Assembly (NCBI GenBank): GCA_024762845.1
Contig: JANTGQ010000061.1
Coordinates: 1-7,326 of the forward strand
Length of the DNA: 7,326 nt
Reading direction: 5' to 3'
Origin: Nitratifractor sp.
GTDB taxonomy: Bacteria; Campylobacterota; Campylobacteria; Campylobacterales; Sulfurovaceae
The notes under the pieces were generated by a model, which worked only from the letters and a program-made list of their open reading frames with translations, made no database searches and was not told the DNA's origin. Every line of letters begins with the position of its first letter. Position 1 is the first letter of the stretch. Shown here in pieces: positions 1 to 6,015 of this stretch. The position numbers and the translations under genes are program-made.

Positions 1-1333
1 TCGAGAGCTCTCGAAAGAATATTGTGTAATCTACAGATGTCTCTATCATAAGTTCGGTAAGCTCTTTAAAGAGTGCTGCATTGTAGCGTTTAATACCTAG
101 CTTATCTGCCCACATCTTGGTCATTTTGTTTTGCATAAGTGGCGCAAAGCCAGCAAGTAGCTCTTCTAGTTTTGCAACAGCTTGCTCATCGGGTACAATT
201 AGCGGATGCAGCGCCTTGCAAAAAGAGAAGAAGTTGCGCTCTGCGGCTTTTGGTTGATTAAGAAACGAAAAGTGTCTCCCGCCACCTGTCCATGGTTGGT
301 ATGCGGGGTCGAAGTTATCCATAAATCCAAAAGGACCATAGTCGAGTGTAAAGCCTCCTGCTGCGCAGTTGTCGCTGTTAAAGTTACCCTGGCAGTAGCC
401 TACGCGTATCCAGTTTGCAACAAGCGAGCTTAAGCGCTCTCTAAATGCTTCGGCTAATAGTAAAACTTTCTGCGCCAAAGGGAGGGACTGCTCTATCTCG
501 TCGCTATATTCGCGATCGATTAGGTATAGTACTATCTGCTCTAGCTCTTCGAGTGCTTTTGGGTGCTCATTTTTACGTGCCCTGCGACCGAAAAGTTCTA
601 TCTGCCCTACACGCAAAAAAGAGGGTGCTACACGCGTAGTAATTGCCACACTCTCATCTATCATCACCTCCGGATCTTTAGAGTAGGAGCCTTGTCGAAA
701 CCAAGGGCGTTTGACTGTCTCTGTCATCGAGCCATAGAGCGTTAGAGACCTCGAAGTGGGTACACCAAGTGCGTACATATGCTCCTGCGCCAAAAACTCA
801 CGCACACTCGAGCGCAATACCGCACGCCCATCTGCACCACGACAATATGGCGTTCTGCCGCCACCTTTTAGCTGCATCTCCCAGCGTCTGCCACCTATTA
901 CGGCTTCGAGTATAGAGATTGCACGCCCATCACCATAGCCGTTGCCGGTGCCAAAAGGGCACTGTGCGTAGTACTCGCTGCCATAAATAGAGAGCGCATA
1001 CCCTGTTGCCCAGCCAACTCTGCGAAGTGGCTTAGGAAACTTAGAGCTATCGCCAGAGAACATTCGCATAAAATCTGGCGACTCTGTCAAAGCATCAGAT
1101 AAGCCCAACTCTTCAAAAAACTTCTTGCTATGTGCAATATACTTTGGGTTTTCAATGGGTGTTGGCGCTACAGGTACATAGTGACCCGAAAATACCTCTC
1201 TAACATCGTGGTCTATGCCGTCCTCTTTTGCTTGTGGGTCAGGTTTTAAGCTCTCTAGCAGCGAATAGTCTGCCAGATGAGCCAACTCTTCTATAGTCTC
1301 TATCTTTTTTTCTTGTTTATTGTTTTTCTTCAT
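1..1333 (-). CDS. selO: SelO/YdiU-family protein adenylyltransferase, C-terminus cut by window edge
   Basis: SelO is a pseudokinase-fold enzyme that moves AMP from ATP onto Ser/Thr/Tyr hydroxyls of target proteins; in other organisms it is tied to redox homeostasis. The minus strand is open for 444 codons from ATG 1331-1333 to position 1. Visible motifs are a glycine-rich segment (GTGNGYGDGR, 127-136), the ATP-binding lysine K156 in LKGGGRTPY, the RAVLRSSVRE block (170-179), RVAPSFLRVG (234-243), and the metal/catalytic residues D321, N322 (NSDN) and D331 (DYGPFGF). All key residues appear present. The region around D321 reads QGNFNSDN instead of the HGVMNTDN I recall from E. coli, and there are about 75 more residues before it, so this is probably a long SelO subfamily. 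An AAGGGAA ribosome site lies about 5 nt before the ATG. The C-terminus, where many SelO proteins carry a Cys or selenocysteine, is outside the window. It is more GC-rich than its neighbours. Confidence 0.93.
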   Translation of the reverse strand, partial: MKKNNKQEKKIETIEELAHLADYSLLESLKPDPQAKEDGIDHDVREVFSGHYVPVAPTPIENPKYIAHSKKFFEELGLSDALTESPDFMRMFSGDSSKFPKPLRRVGWATGYALSIYGSEYYAQCPFGTGNGYGDGRAISILEAVIGGRRWEMQLKGGGRTPYCRGADGRAVLRSSVREFLAQEHMYALGVPTSRSLTLYGSMTETVKRPWFRQGSYSKDPEVMIDESVAITTRVAPSFLRVGQIELFGRRARKNEHPKALEELEQIVLYLIDREYSDEIEQSLPLAQKVLLLAEAFRERLSSLVANWIRVGYCQGNFNSDNCAAGGFTLDYGPFGFMDNFDPAYQPWTGGGRHFSFLNQPKAAERNFFSFCKALHPLIVPDEQAVAKLEELLAGFAPLMQNKMTKMWADKLGIKRYNAALFKELTELMIETSVDYTIFFRELS

Positions 1334-1354
1334 ATTGTTCCCTTATGTAGTAAA

Positions 1355-1363
1355 TGTATACCA
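1355..1363 (-). promoter_or_regulatory. Candidate extended -10 promoter of selO
   Basis: On the minus strand this reads TGG followed by TATACA, a near-consensus extended -10 element. Transcription would start around 1348, leaving a leader of roughly 15 nt with the AAGGGAA ribosome site. I see no convincing -35 box, which is usual in Campylobacterota. Assigned from motif and position only. Confidence 0.4.
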
Positions 1364-1420
1364 TTTTTAATATTTAGCTTTCATTTAATGAGTAAAATAT
1401 AAACAGCATATAAAACAAAA

Positions 1421-1452
1421 AGAGGTTATAATAACTAAAACGAGAGGTTATA
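1421..1452 (+). repeat. Pair of 10-bp direct repeats AGAGGTTATA, 22 bp apart
   Basis: AGAGGTTATA occurs at 1421-1430 and again at 1443-1452. The 22-bp spacing is about two turns of the DNA helix. The first copy contains most of the -10 box; the second contains the ribosome binding site of the downstream gene. This may be a small duplication or a binding site for a regulator, but the sequence is simple enough for chance. Confidence 0.5.
1427..1432 (+). promoter_or_regulatory. Candidate -10 box of the SDR/DUF2867 gene
   Basis: A perfect TATAAT lies 23 bp before the ATG at 1456. Transcription would start near 1439, giving a leader of about 17 nt that still includes the AGAGG ribosome site at 1443-1447. 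No clear -35 is seen. The box overlaps the first copy of a 10-bp direct repeat. Confidence 0.45.
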
Positions 1453-1455
1453 AAA

Positions 1456-3033
1456 ATGCAAAAGCATATTGCAATTTTTGGTTCAACAAGCTATATTGGT
1501 ACAAAACTTATTATCGATCTCTACAATGCGGGGCATAAACTTACTCTTTTTACAAGAACCGCTCGAAAATTGGAGTTTTTAAATGATGAGTGCTTCTATC
1601 TGCAACATACAATCCCCAATATCTGCATTGTAGAGCAAAAGATAGAAGAGGAGGAGTTTGATCATATAGTCGAGCACCTGCAGGGTGTAGATGCCGTTTA
1701 CTATTTAGTCCACTCTCTCTATGTCTCCGGCAAAAAAGACTTTTTGCAAGAGGATAACCGTCTGGCGGCTCTAGTCGCAAGGGCTTCAAGCAAAGCCGGG
1801 GTTGAACAGATTATCTTTATGGGTGGATTAGGTGTCGAGAAGGAGGGGTACCCCCTCTCGAAGCACCTAAAAAGCAGGCAAGAGAGTGCCGTGTATCTGC
1901 GTAAACACCACAATGGCGTTACCGAGTTTCGTGCAGGTGTTATTATAGGTGCCGGGAACTCAAGTTTTGAGATTGTTCGAAGCCTCGCTAAAAAGATGCC
2001 TTTTTTACTGAGACCATACTCCAAAGAGGGTTTGTGCCAACCTATTTTTATAGATGATGTAATCGATTACCTCATCCATGCACTACTCAACCCAAACTAC
2101 TACAATCAGATTGCCGAGATAGGCTGCAAAGATACTCTGACCTACTCGCAAATGATACAGCGCTACGCAGAACATATACTAGATAAAAAACTTGTGGCAA
2201 TACCAATACCCTATTTTGCAAAACTGATTACTCCAGGATTACTTAGTGCCGTTATTTCAAGGCTCTCTGGCATTCCTGCTATCTTGGTTCGGCGTCTGCT
2301 CTATGGAATGTACTCTGCTGCAGTAATAGGCGAACACTCGATTGAAAAAATTGACCCACACTGCCCAATAACTCCCAAAACATATGATGAGTCTATAGAA
2401 ATTGCAGCCCAGAGAGACGAACAGGGGATGCTGCAGAGTATATGGGCTACTCCATATGAGCTCTCTGTTCTTAACCCTGAAAAGAAAAAGCAGTTCTTGC
2501 GTATGACATCATCTGAAAAAGAGGGAATGCTCTACGAAGGGTATAGTAAAGAGATAGATATCAAAGATATTGAAGCAGTCTTCGAAAAGGTAAAAGATAT
2601 TGGCGGAAAAACTGGCTACTACTCCCCTAAATGGCTATGGCTTGCGCGCGGCTGGATAGATATACTCTTAGGCGGCAGAGGTCTGCAGCAAAACAAACGT
2701 AACCGAAGCCTTATAAGAGTGGGTGACCGTATCGACTTTTGGGTTGTTACTTACTATAAAAACCTTGCACACAATAAGGTATTGCGACTCAAAGCAGATA
2801 TGATAACACCAGGTGATGCATGGCTACAGATAACAATCCACCCTACAGAAAAAGAGGACAAAGTGATGTTTACAATGACAGCCTACTTTGACCCACGAGG
2901 CATTTGGGGTTATCTCTACTGGTACAGCCTCTACTTTATACATAAATTTATTTTCAAAACAATGGTAGAGAATATTTGTAAGATAGAAGATCAAAATATA
3001 ACAAACAGTGGGGAGAGCAGTGCAAAAAAATAG
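1456..3033 (+). CDS. SDR-family NAD(P)-binding protein with C-terminal DUF2867 domain (YbjT-like)
   Basis: This 525-aa protein has the two-part build of the E. coli YbjT group: an N-terminal atypical SDR (NmrA-like) Rossmann domain, about residues 1-300, and a C-terminal DUF2867 domain, about 385-505. The nucleotide-binding loop is GSTSYIG (9-15), where the usual middle glycine is serine. R34 after strand 2 would suit NADPH, which is an inference. Further family blocks are YYLVHSL (82-88), FMGGLG (121-126), LSKHLKSRQE (134-143), and the DUF2867 signatures GGRGL, RVGDRIDFW and DPRGIWGYLYWYSLYF. The substrate is unknown. There is no signal peptide; the aromatic, hydrophobic C-terminal stretch could touch a membrane. 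The start is supported by AGAGG 8 nt upstream. It is divergent from selO, and its stop lies only 14 bp from the stop of the convergent carbonic anhydrase locus. The family assignment is firm; the reaction is not. Confidence 0.9.
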   Translation: MQKHIAIFGSTSYIGTKLIIDLYNAGHKLTLFTRTARKLEFLNDECFYLQHTIPNICIVEQKIEEEEFDHIVEHLQGVDAVYYLVHSLYVSGKKDFLQEDNRLAALVARASSKAGVEQIIFMGGLGVEKEGYPLSKHLKSRQESAVYLRKHHNGVTEFRAGVIIGAGNSSFEIVRSLAKKMPFLLRPYSKEGLCQPIFIDDVIDYLIHALLNPNYYNQIAEIGCKDTLTYSQMIQRYAEHILDKKLVAIPIPYFAKLITPGLLSAVISRLSGIPAILVRRLLYGMYSAAVIGEHSIEKIDPHCPITPKTYDESIEIAAQRDEQGMLQSIWATPYELSVLNPEKKKQFLRMTSSEKEGMLYEGYSKEIDIKDIEAVFEKVKDIGGKTGYYSPKWLWLARGWIDILLGGRGLQQNKRNRSLIRVGDRIDFWVVTYYKNLAHNKVLRLKADMITPGDAWLQITIHPTEKEDKVMFTMTAYFDPRGIWGYLYWYSLYFIHKFIFKTMVENICKIEDQNITNSGESSAKK

Positions 3034-3059
3034 CAAAGTAGAGAGGATTACTCCTCTAC
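3024..3059 (-). terminator. Weak hairpin between convergent genes, possible terminator
   Basis: AGAGGA (3042-3047) and TCCTCT (3052-3057) form a 6-bp stem with a 4-nt loop that overlaps the carbonic anhydrase stop codon. On the minus strand a run of seven T follows at 3030-3024, but only after an 11-nt gap, so this is not a classic intrinsic terminator. On the plus strand no T run follows. It is the only candidate in the 14-bp space between the two stop codons. Confidence 0.25.
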
Positions 3060-3674
3060 AACTCTACCGTTTGTGTTTTGAATAGGTCTGTTGTTAGGGA
3101 AACCAAACTGACTAAAGAATGCATTAATCTGCTCTTTCGAGATTGTTAAAGGAGTTTTTAATACATGCCATTTAACATTTTCGCTACATGGTGGTGTTGT
3201 TAAAGAACCCATAAATTTATAGTAGTCTTTATTTTCTGGCATAAGAGCTTTAATCTCATCTACGCTCATGCTAAACGGCAATGCTTTTCCAACTTCTAAA
3301 TTAGGGAACTCTTTCCATATTTTAGCCAACGATGCATTAGCTGCACCCTCTTTAAACATTACTGCAACAACAGCTAGTTTTCCATCATCTGTAGCGTGTA
3401 CAAAGTGCGCCTCTAACGGAAACGAATCTCCCTTAATGTTGTTTTCGCTTGGTACATGAAAGTGAAACTGCTTTAACTTATAATCAACACCATCAATCTT
3501 TAATACGCTACCTTCTGCAACATTAACTTGGATAGTATGACCGTTATTAATTATACTTTTAGCATCAGCTTTGTACTGAAGGTCAAGTGGTTTTAAATCT
3601 ACATCTTTGCTTGGAACAATATTAATTGGTGTCTGCTGCTTTCCTTGTGCACACATTTTATATTTTGTATTCAC
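3048..3674 (-). CDS. Alpha-carbonic anhydrase catalytic domain, intact reading frame without signal peptide
   Basis: This 208-codon frame from GTG 3672-3674 holds nearly the whole catalytic domain of an alpha-class carbonic anhydrase (CO2 + H2O to bicarbonate + H+). Numbered from that GTG, the zinc ligands are H71 and H73 (QFHFHVPSEN) and H90 (LEAHFVH), the proton-shuttle histidine is H46 (NNGHTI), and the active-site threonine is T159 in GSLTTPPCSE. C8 (KMCAQGKQQTPINI) and C163 match the disulfide pair of bacterial members, which forms only outside the cytoplasm. E77 is kept, but the usual following histidine is N78. An in-frame TAG lies six codons before the GTG, so the frame cannot extend to the signal peptide encoded upstream in another frame. 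No Shine-Dalgarno precedes the GTG, so it is doubtful that this start is used. If it is, the product would be cytoplasmic and lack the HWG motif. Confidence 0.75.
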   Translation of the reverse strand: MNTKYKMCAQGKQQTPINIVPSKDVDLKPLDLQYKADAKSIINNGHTIQVNVAEGSVLKIDGVDYKLKQFHFHVPSENNIKGDSFPLEAHFVHATDDGKLAVVAVMFKEGAANASLAKIWKEFPNLEVGKALPFSMSVDEIKALMPENKDYYKFMGSLTTPPCSENVKWHVLKTPLTISKEQINAFFSQFGFPNNRPIQNTNGRVVEE

Positions 3675-3839
3675 CCCAATGGCGTGGGGCTACATCGCCC
3701 ATATAGCCCCAATGTTTTGCATGCTCATTATGGCTAGCTTCGTGTTTCATTTCTGCAGTTGTATCCGTTTTTGCATGGGCTGCCGTAATTAAGAGTAGAG
3801 TTGATAAAGCAACTGTTGATAGTGTCGTTATTTTTTCAT
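3048..3839 (-). pseudogene. Alpha-carbonic anhydrase locus with two frame breaks
   Basis: Read as a whole, this locus encodes a periplasmic alpha-carbonic anhydrase of about 265 residues, a normal length for the bacterial family, but not in one frame. ATG at 3837-3839 is followed by only six A, giving ATG AAA AAA TAA. With one more A the frame continues as MKKITTLSTVALSTLLL, a typical signal peptide ending in AHA, then a His-rich linker and the family motif HWGYMGDVAPRHWG. That frame stops at TAA 3658-3660. The catalytic domain continues in another frame from about 3674. The two breaks cancel in frame, so the catalytic part is back in phase with the ATG. No good ribosome site precedes the ATG. 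Possible readings are a decaying gene, phase variation in the A tract, or sequence error. The conserved coding sense on both sides of each break shows that one gene was once here. Confidence 0.7.
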
Positions 3840-4255
3840 ATTTTGGTTTTTTATAGTAACAGAACTACTTACTATTTATTCTGAGATAATATATATTAGC
3901 TTTATAAAATTACATAGTTTGATACATTATACATTTTAATAGTTCTCAAATATCTATATAGCATAATCAGAGCCTAGTGCTACAAAAAGTAATATACTTA
4001 TTCAAGCAGGTTGTACGATAAAACCATAAGAGGTATAACAAGTGATTCTGCTATAGGATGTATGCAAAAATTTAGGTTATATATACAAGTTAGCATATTC
4101 AAGTAGCTATTATACTAGTACAAAAAATCACTAATATATGGGCAAAAAATTCACACCTCTTTACTATTTTTGTTCTTATTTATGCGATATAATCTTATCA
4201 TCCAAGAGTATATTATATAATTTATTTTAATACTTAAAAATAGGAGGAATTTATA
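3840..4255. other. AT-rich intergenic spacer between two divergent genes
   Basis: This 416-bp stretch has no supported gene. It separates the carbonic anhydrase locus (leftward) from the secreted-protein gene (rightward) and must hold promoters for both. On the minus strand a TATTAT at 3886-3891 could be the -10 of the carbonic anhydrase locus, with a leader near 40 nt. On the plus strand TATAAT occurs at 4188-4193 and again at 4216-4221. I found no tRNA, no strong inverted repeat and no long direct repeat. The spacer is long for divergent promoters alone and could be the remains of a lost gene, but no coding sense survives by eye. Confidence 0.6.
4188..4193 (+). promoter_or_regulatory. Candidate -10 box for the 241-aa secreted protein
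   Basis: Perfect TATAAT with a T-rich upstream stretch (4158-4180), as seen in Campylobacterota housekeeping promoters. It would start transcription near 4200, with a leader of about 55 nt. A second TATAAT at 4216-4221 is an alternative with a leader nearer 28 nt. Confidence 0.4.
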
Positions 4256-4981
4256 ATGTTGAAGTTTTTTTTACTTCTCTTTACAGTTACGGCACTTTCA
4301 ATGGCAAAAAGTATTCCGGCATACTACGACGCCAAAGCAGCACCAATCAAGGTCGTTAAATCAAAGTTGCACAAAGTTGGATTTAAGATATTATCGCAGT
4401 ATAGAGCAAGTGGTCATACCGTTATTACTGTTACAAACAGCGAGCTTAAACGCTCAAACTCATTTATTGCAGCACTAAATATTGCAGTGAATAAAAATAG
4501 CCTAAGGTTCCAGAACCCAAACTATTTTGGATTAGCTTACGGCGTTGGCAGCTTTCCTAAAACATTATCAGCTATTAATAAGGTCTTTGGGAACCTAAAG
4601 CCATCTCCAGACCAGTTAGATGCGTCAAAACTACCAAAATACCACTTTATGATTGGTATGCCATATTTTGATGAACAGATAGTTGTAGGTAAAGGGACAC
4701 CTAAAAAAAGAGTAGTCTATACGCTAAGACTTCCAAACGGTTCTACACTTGTTGGGCATAAGCTCTCTGCACAAAATCGTGGATTTTTATCTAAGATTGG
4801 TGTAAGCAACTATGCTTGTTTACTTCCATACCAATCGCTTATTAAGGGTGGCACAACAAAAATAATGAACCCAAAATATTACATTGCACTCTCACTACCA
4901 CGACTTGGTATGGGACAATTTATGAAAATATCTGATATCCCAGACAAAATTAAAACCGATATCGAAAACGACTATAAGTAA
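4256..4981 (+). CDS. Secreted protein of unknown function, 241 aa
   Basis: I cannot give a function. The first 17 residues form a signal peptide (MLKFFLLLF, hydrophobic core, likely cut after SMA), so the mature protein of about 224 residues should be periplasmic or secreted. There are no further membrane spans and a single cysteine (NYACLLPYQ). The N-terminal part has the pattern VGFKILSQY, then TVITVTNSELKRS, then RFQNPNYFGLAYG. The C-terminal part has YHFMIGMPYFDEQ, LPYQSLI, and YIALSLPRLGMGQFMKI. From memory this order of blocks resembles a family of uncharacterised secreted proteins of Proteobacteria with the core YHYKFMMPYFDDP; I cannot confirm that here. The start is firm: AGGAGG at 4242-4247 sits 8 nt before the ATG and the signal peptide begins there. 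The gene stands alone, with long spacers on both sides, which suggests its own regulation. Confidence 0.85.
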   Translation: MLKFFLLLFTVTALSMAKSIPAYYDAKAAPIKVVKSKLHKVGFKILSQYRASGHTVITVTNSELKRSNSFIAALNIAVNKNSLRFQNPNYFGLAYGVGSFPKTLSAINKVFGNLKPSPDQLDASKLPKYHFMIGMPYFDEQIVVGKGTPKKRVVYTLRLPNGSTLVGHKLSAQNRGFLSKIGVSNYACLLPYQSLIKGGTTKIMNPKYYIALSLPRLGMGQFMKISDIPDKIKTDIENDYK

Positions 4982-4994
4982 AAACACCTTCTCA

Positions 4995-5032
4995 TCTATC
5001 AGGCTCTCTTAGAGATAACAGAACCTGATGGA
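4995..5032 (+). terminator. Two-tier hairpin after the 241-aa gene, possible transcript end
   Basis: Positions 4995-5003 pair with 5024-5032 (nine pairs, one T-G wobble), and an inner four-pair stem TCTC/GAGA (5005-5008 with 5012-5015) sits inside the loop. It begins 14 bp after the stop codon, a sensible place for a transcript end. The only T run (5047-5052) comes 15 nt later, so it is not a standard intrinsic terminator; it may instead protect the 3' end. Confidence 0.35.
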
Positions 5033-5112
5033 CTGCTACACATATATTTTTTCATAATGCTCTATAAATTTCAGTATTAACAATTGCCTAAAATTCTATT
5101 CTCTGAAATTTG

Positions 5113-5121
5113 TGATATAAT
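5113..5121 (+). promoter_or_regulatory. Extended -10 promoter in the rnhB upstream region
   Basis: TGATATAAT is a perfect extended -10 (TG, one base, TATAAT), among the best promoter-like motifs in the window. A start near 5128 would place a leader of about 190 nt before rnhB, far longer than translation needs, or would begin a separate small RNA. No -35 is needed with an extended -10 and none is evident. Confidence 0.5.
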
Positions 5122-5127
5122 TGAAAA

Positions 5128-5292
5128 ACTTTTCCCGCACCCGCTAAAGGTGGGAAAGAAGGGCTTAAAGGTGTTTAAAGAAGCGAAACAAGGAAAAAGC
5201 TTCTTTTTAAAACAAAACAAGGAGTAAAGAGGTTAATGCTGCTTCAACCTCTTATGTTCAAATTATACAGTAGTAGCATTAACTAGCTGCTA
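5128..5292 (+). ncRNA. Candidate structured RNA: small RNA or long 5' leader of rnhB
   Basis: Directly after the extended -10, the sequence folds by eye into successive stems. Stem A is 5131-5136 with 5152-5157 (TTTCCC/GGGAAA), plus ACC/GGT inside. Stem B is 5177-5184 with 5199-5206 (AAAGAAGC/GCTTCTTT), running into a T tract, so it could end a short RNA near 5208. Stem C is 5227-5234 with 5246-5253 (AAGAGGTT/AACCTCTT). The loop of C, with three bases of its stem (5232-5243), can also pair with 5272-5283 over 12 positions including one G-U; this gives either a pseudoknot or a switch. A fourth stem, 5271-5277 with 5286-5292, competes with that one. I recognise no known RNA family; it lacks tRNA, tmRNA and RNase P signatures. 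The rest of the 336-bp gap (4982-5317) holds only the hairpin at 4995-5032 and AT-rich sequence. Confidence 0.35.
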
Positions 5293-5317
5293 ACCAATGG
5301 TAAATAGATAATTAACA

Positions 5318-5905
5318 ATGCAAAATAGTGATAGCCTTTTTTTAGTAAACTTAGATGACTTTAGTAACTTTTGCGGCATAGACGAAGCAGGCAGAGGTCC
5401 AATAGCCGGACCTCTGGTAGTTGCCGGTGTAATTTTACAACACCCTATCGATGGCTTAGCGGACTCTAAAAAGTTAAGCGAAAAAAGACGAGAATCTCTT
5501 TTCGAAAAAATTCAAAAAAACTCAAAATATTACATTCATACTATAGAAGCTGCCAAAATTGATGAAATTGGCTTAAGCAAAGCACTACAAGAGTCTCTGC
5601 TTGCGATAAAAGATTTCTTTAAAGTTAACGACTACCTCTTCGATGGCAACAGTACCTTTGGAGTAAGCGGTATTACAACTATGGTCAAAGCAGATACAAA
5701 AGTTGCGAGTGTCAGTGCTGCCAGCATTCTTGCCAAAGTAAGCCGCGACAGAGTTATGGTAGAGCAGTCTAAAATATATCCAGAGTACGGATTTGAAAAA
5801 CACAAAGGCTATGGTACAAAAGCACATATCGAAGCCATCTCTCAAAACGGCTACACTCCAATACATCGACGTAGTTTTAAAATAAAACTCCATAAAATGG
5901 AATAA
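5318..5905 (+). CDS. rnhB: Ribonuclease HII
   Basis: RNase HII cuts the RNA strand of RNA-DNA hybrids and starts removal of single ribonucleotides built into DNA. The 195-aa protein has the usual length and every signature: the acidic metal-binding residues D22 and E23 (CGIDEAGRGPIAGPL), D109 (LFDGN) and D126 (KADTKVASVSAASILAKVS), the GRG motif (25-27) that senses the ribonucleotide's 2'-OH, and the conserved tyrosine Y165 in HKGYGTKAH. It acts in the cytoplasm on chromosomal DNA. ATG 5318 is the only ATG before the catalytic motif, and an in-frame TAA at 5309-5311 blocks any longer form. Oddly, no clear Shine-Dalgarno precedes it. A four-codon mini-frame (5297-5311, ATG to TAA) ends 6 nt upstream in the same frame, so re-initiation or control by the structured leader is possible. 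It stands alone between two secreted-protein genes. Confidence 0.97.
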   Translation: MQNSDSLFLVNLDDFSNFCGIDEAGRGPIAGPLVVAGVILQHPIDGLADSKKLSEKRRESLFEKIQKNSKYYIHTIEAAKIDEIGLSKALQESLLAIKDFFKVNDYLFDGNSTFGVSGITTMVKADTKVASVSAASILAKVSRDRVMVEQSKIYPEYGFEKHKGYGTKAHIEAISQNGYTPIHRRSFKIKLHKME

Positions 5906-5955
5906 AATCTACTATAAATCTCAAAAACTGTAATACTTTTGTAACACCTTCGAGC

Positions 5956-5981
5956 TATAATTGTAGAAGTACACTTGTACT
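5956..5981 (+). promoter_or_regulatory. Candidate promoter and 5' hairpin of the Cys-repeat gene
   Basis: TATAAT at 5956-5961 would start transcription at about 5967-5969. Right at that point AGTAC (5968-5972) and GTACT (5977-5981) form a 5-bp hairpin with loop ACTT. A stem at the very 5' end of an mRNA can protect it from decay, so the gene may give a stable, abundant message. The -10 is plausible; the hairpin role is inference. Confidence 0.45.
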
Positions 5982-6015
5982 ACGATAAAAATATCTACAG
6001 AAGGAGGATACAATT

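Noticed and set aside
615..620. A6 tract in selO as a possible frameshift
   Set aside because: The codon-by-codon reading across it gives RVAPSFLRVGQIELFG in one frame, as the family needs, so the gene is intact here.
206..938. Several plus-strand reading frames of 60-75 codons
   Set aside because: They lie opposite selO, whose minus-strand frame is open throughout with conserved family motifs. They have no ribosome sites and low-complexity translations.
1550..2024. Minus-strand frames inside the SDR gene
   Set aside because: Shadows of the plus-strand gene, which has full-length family motifs; no starts with ribosome sites.
4138..4230. 30-codon frame starting with ATG in the spacer before the 241-aa gene
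   Set aside because: No Shine-Dalgarno, composition as expected from AT-rich non-coding DNA, and it overlaps the likely promoters.
5084..5227. 47-codon frame starting with TTG in the gap before rnhB
   Set aside because: No ribosome site, a rare start codon, overlap with the promoter and hairpins, and no recognisable protein features. Only the shorter GTG version at 5171 is kept, as a speculation within a finding.
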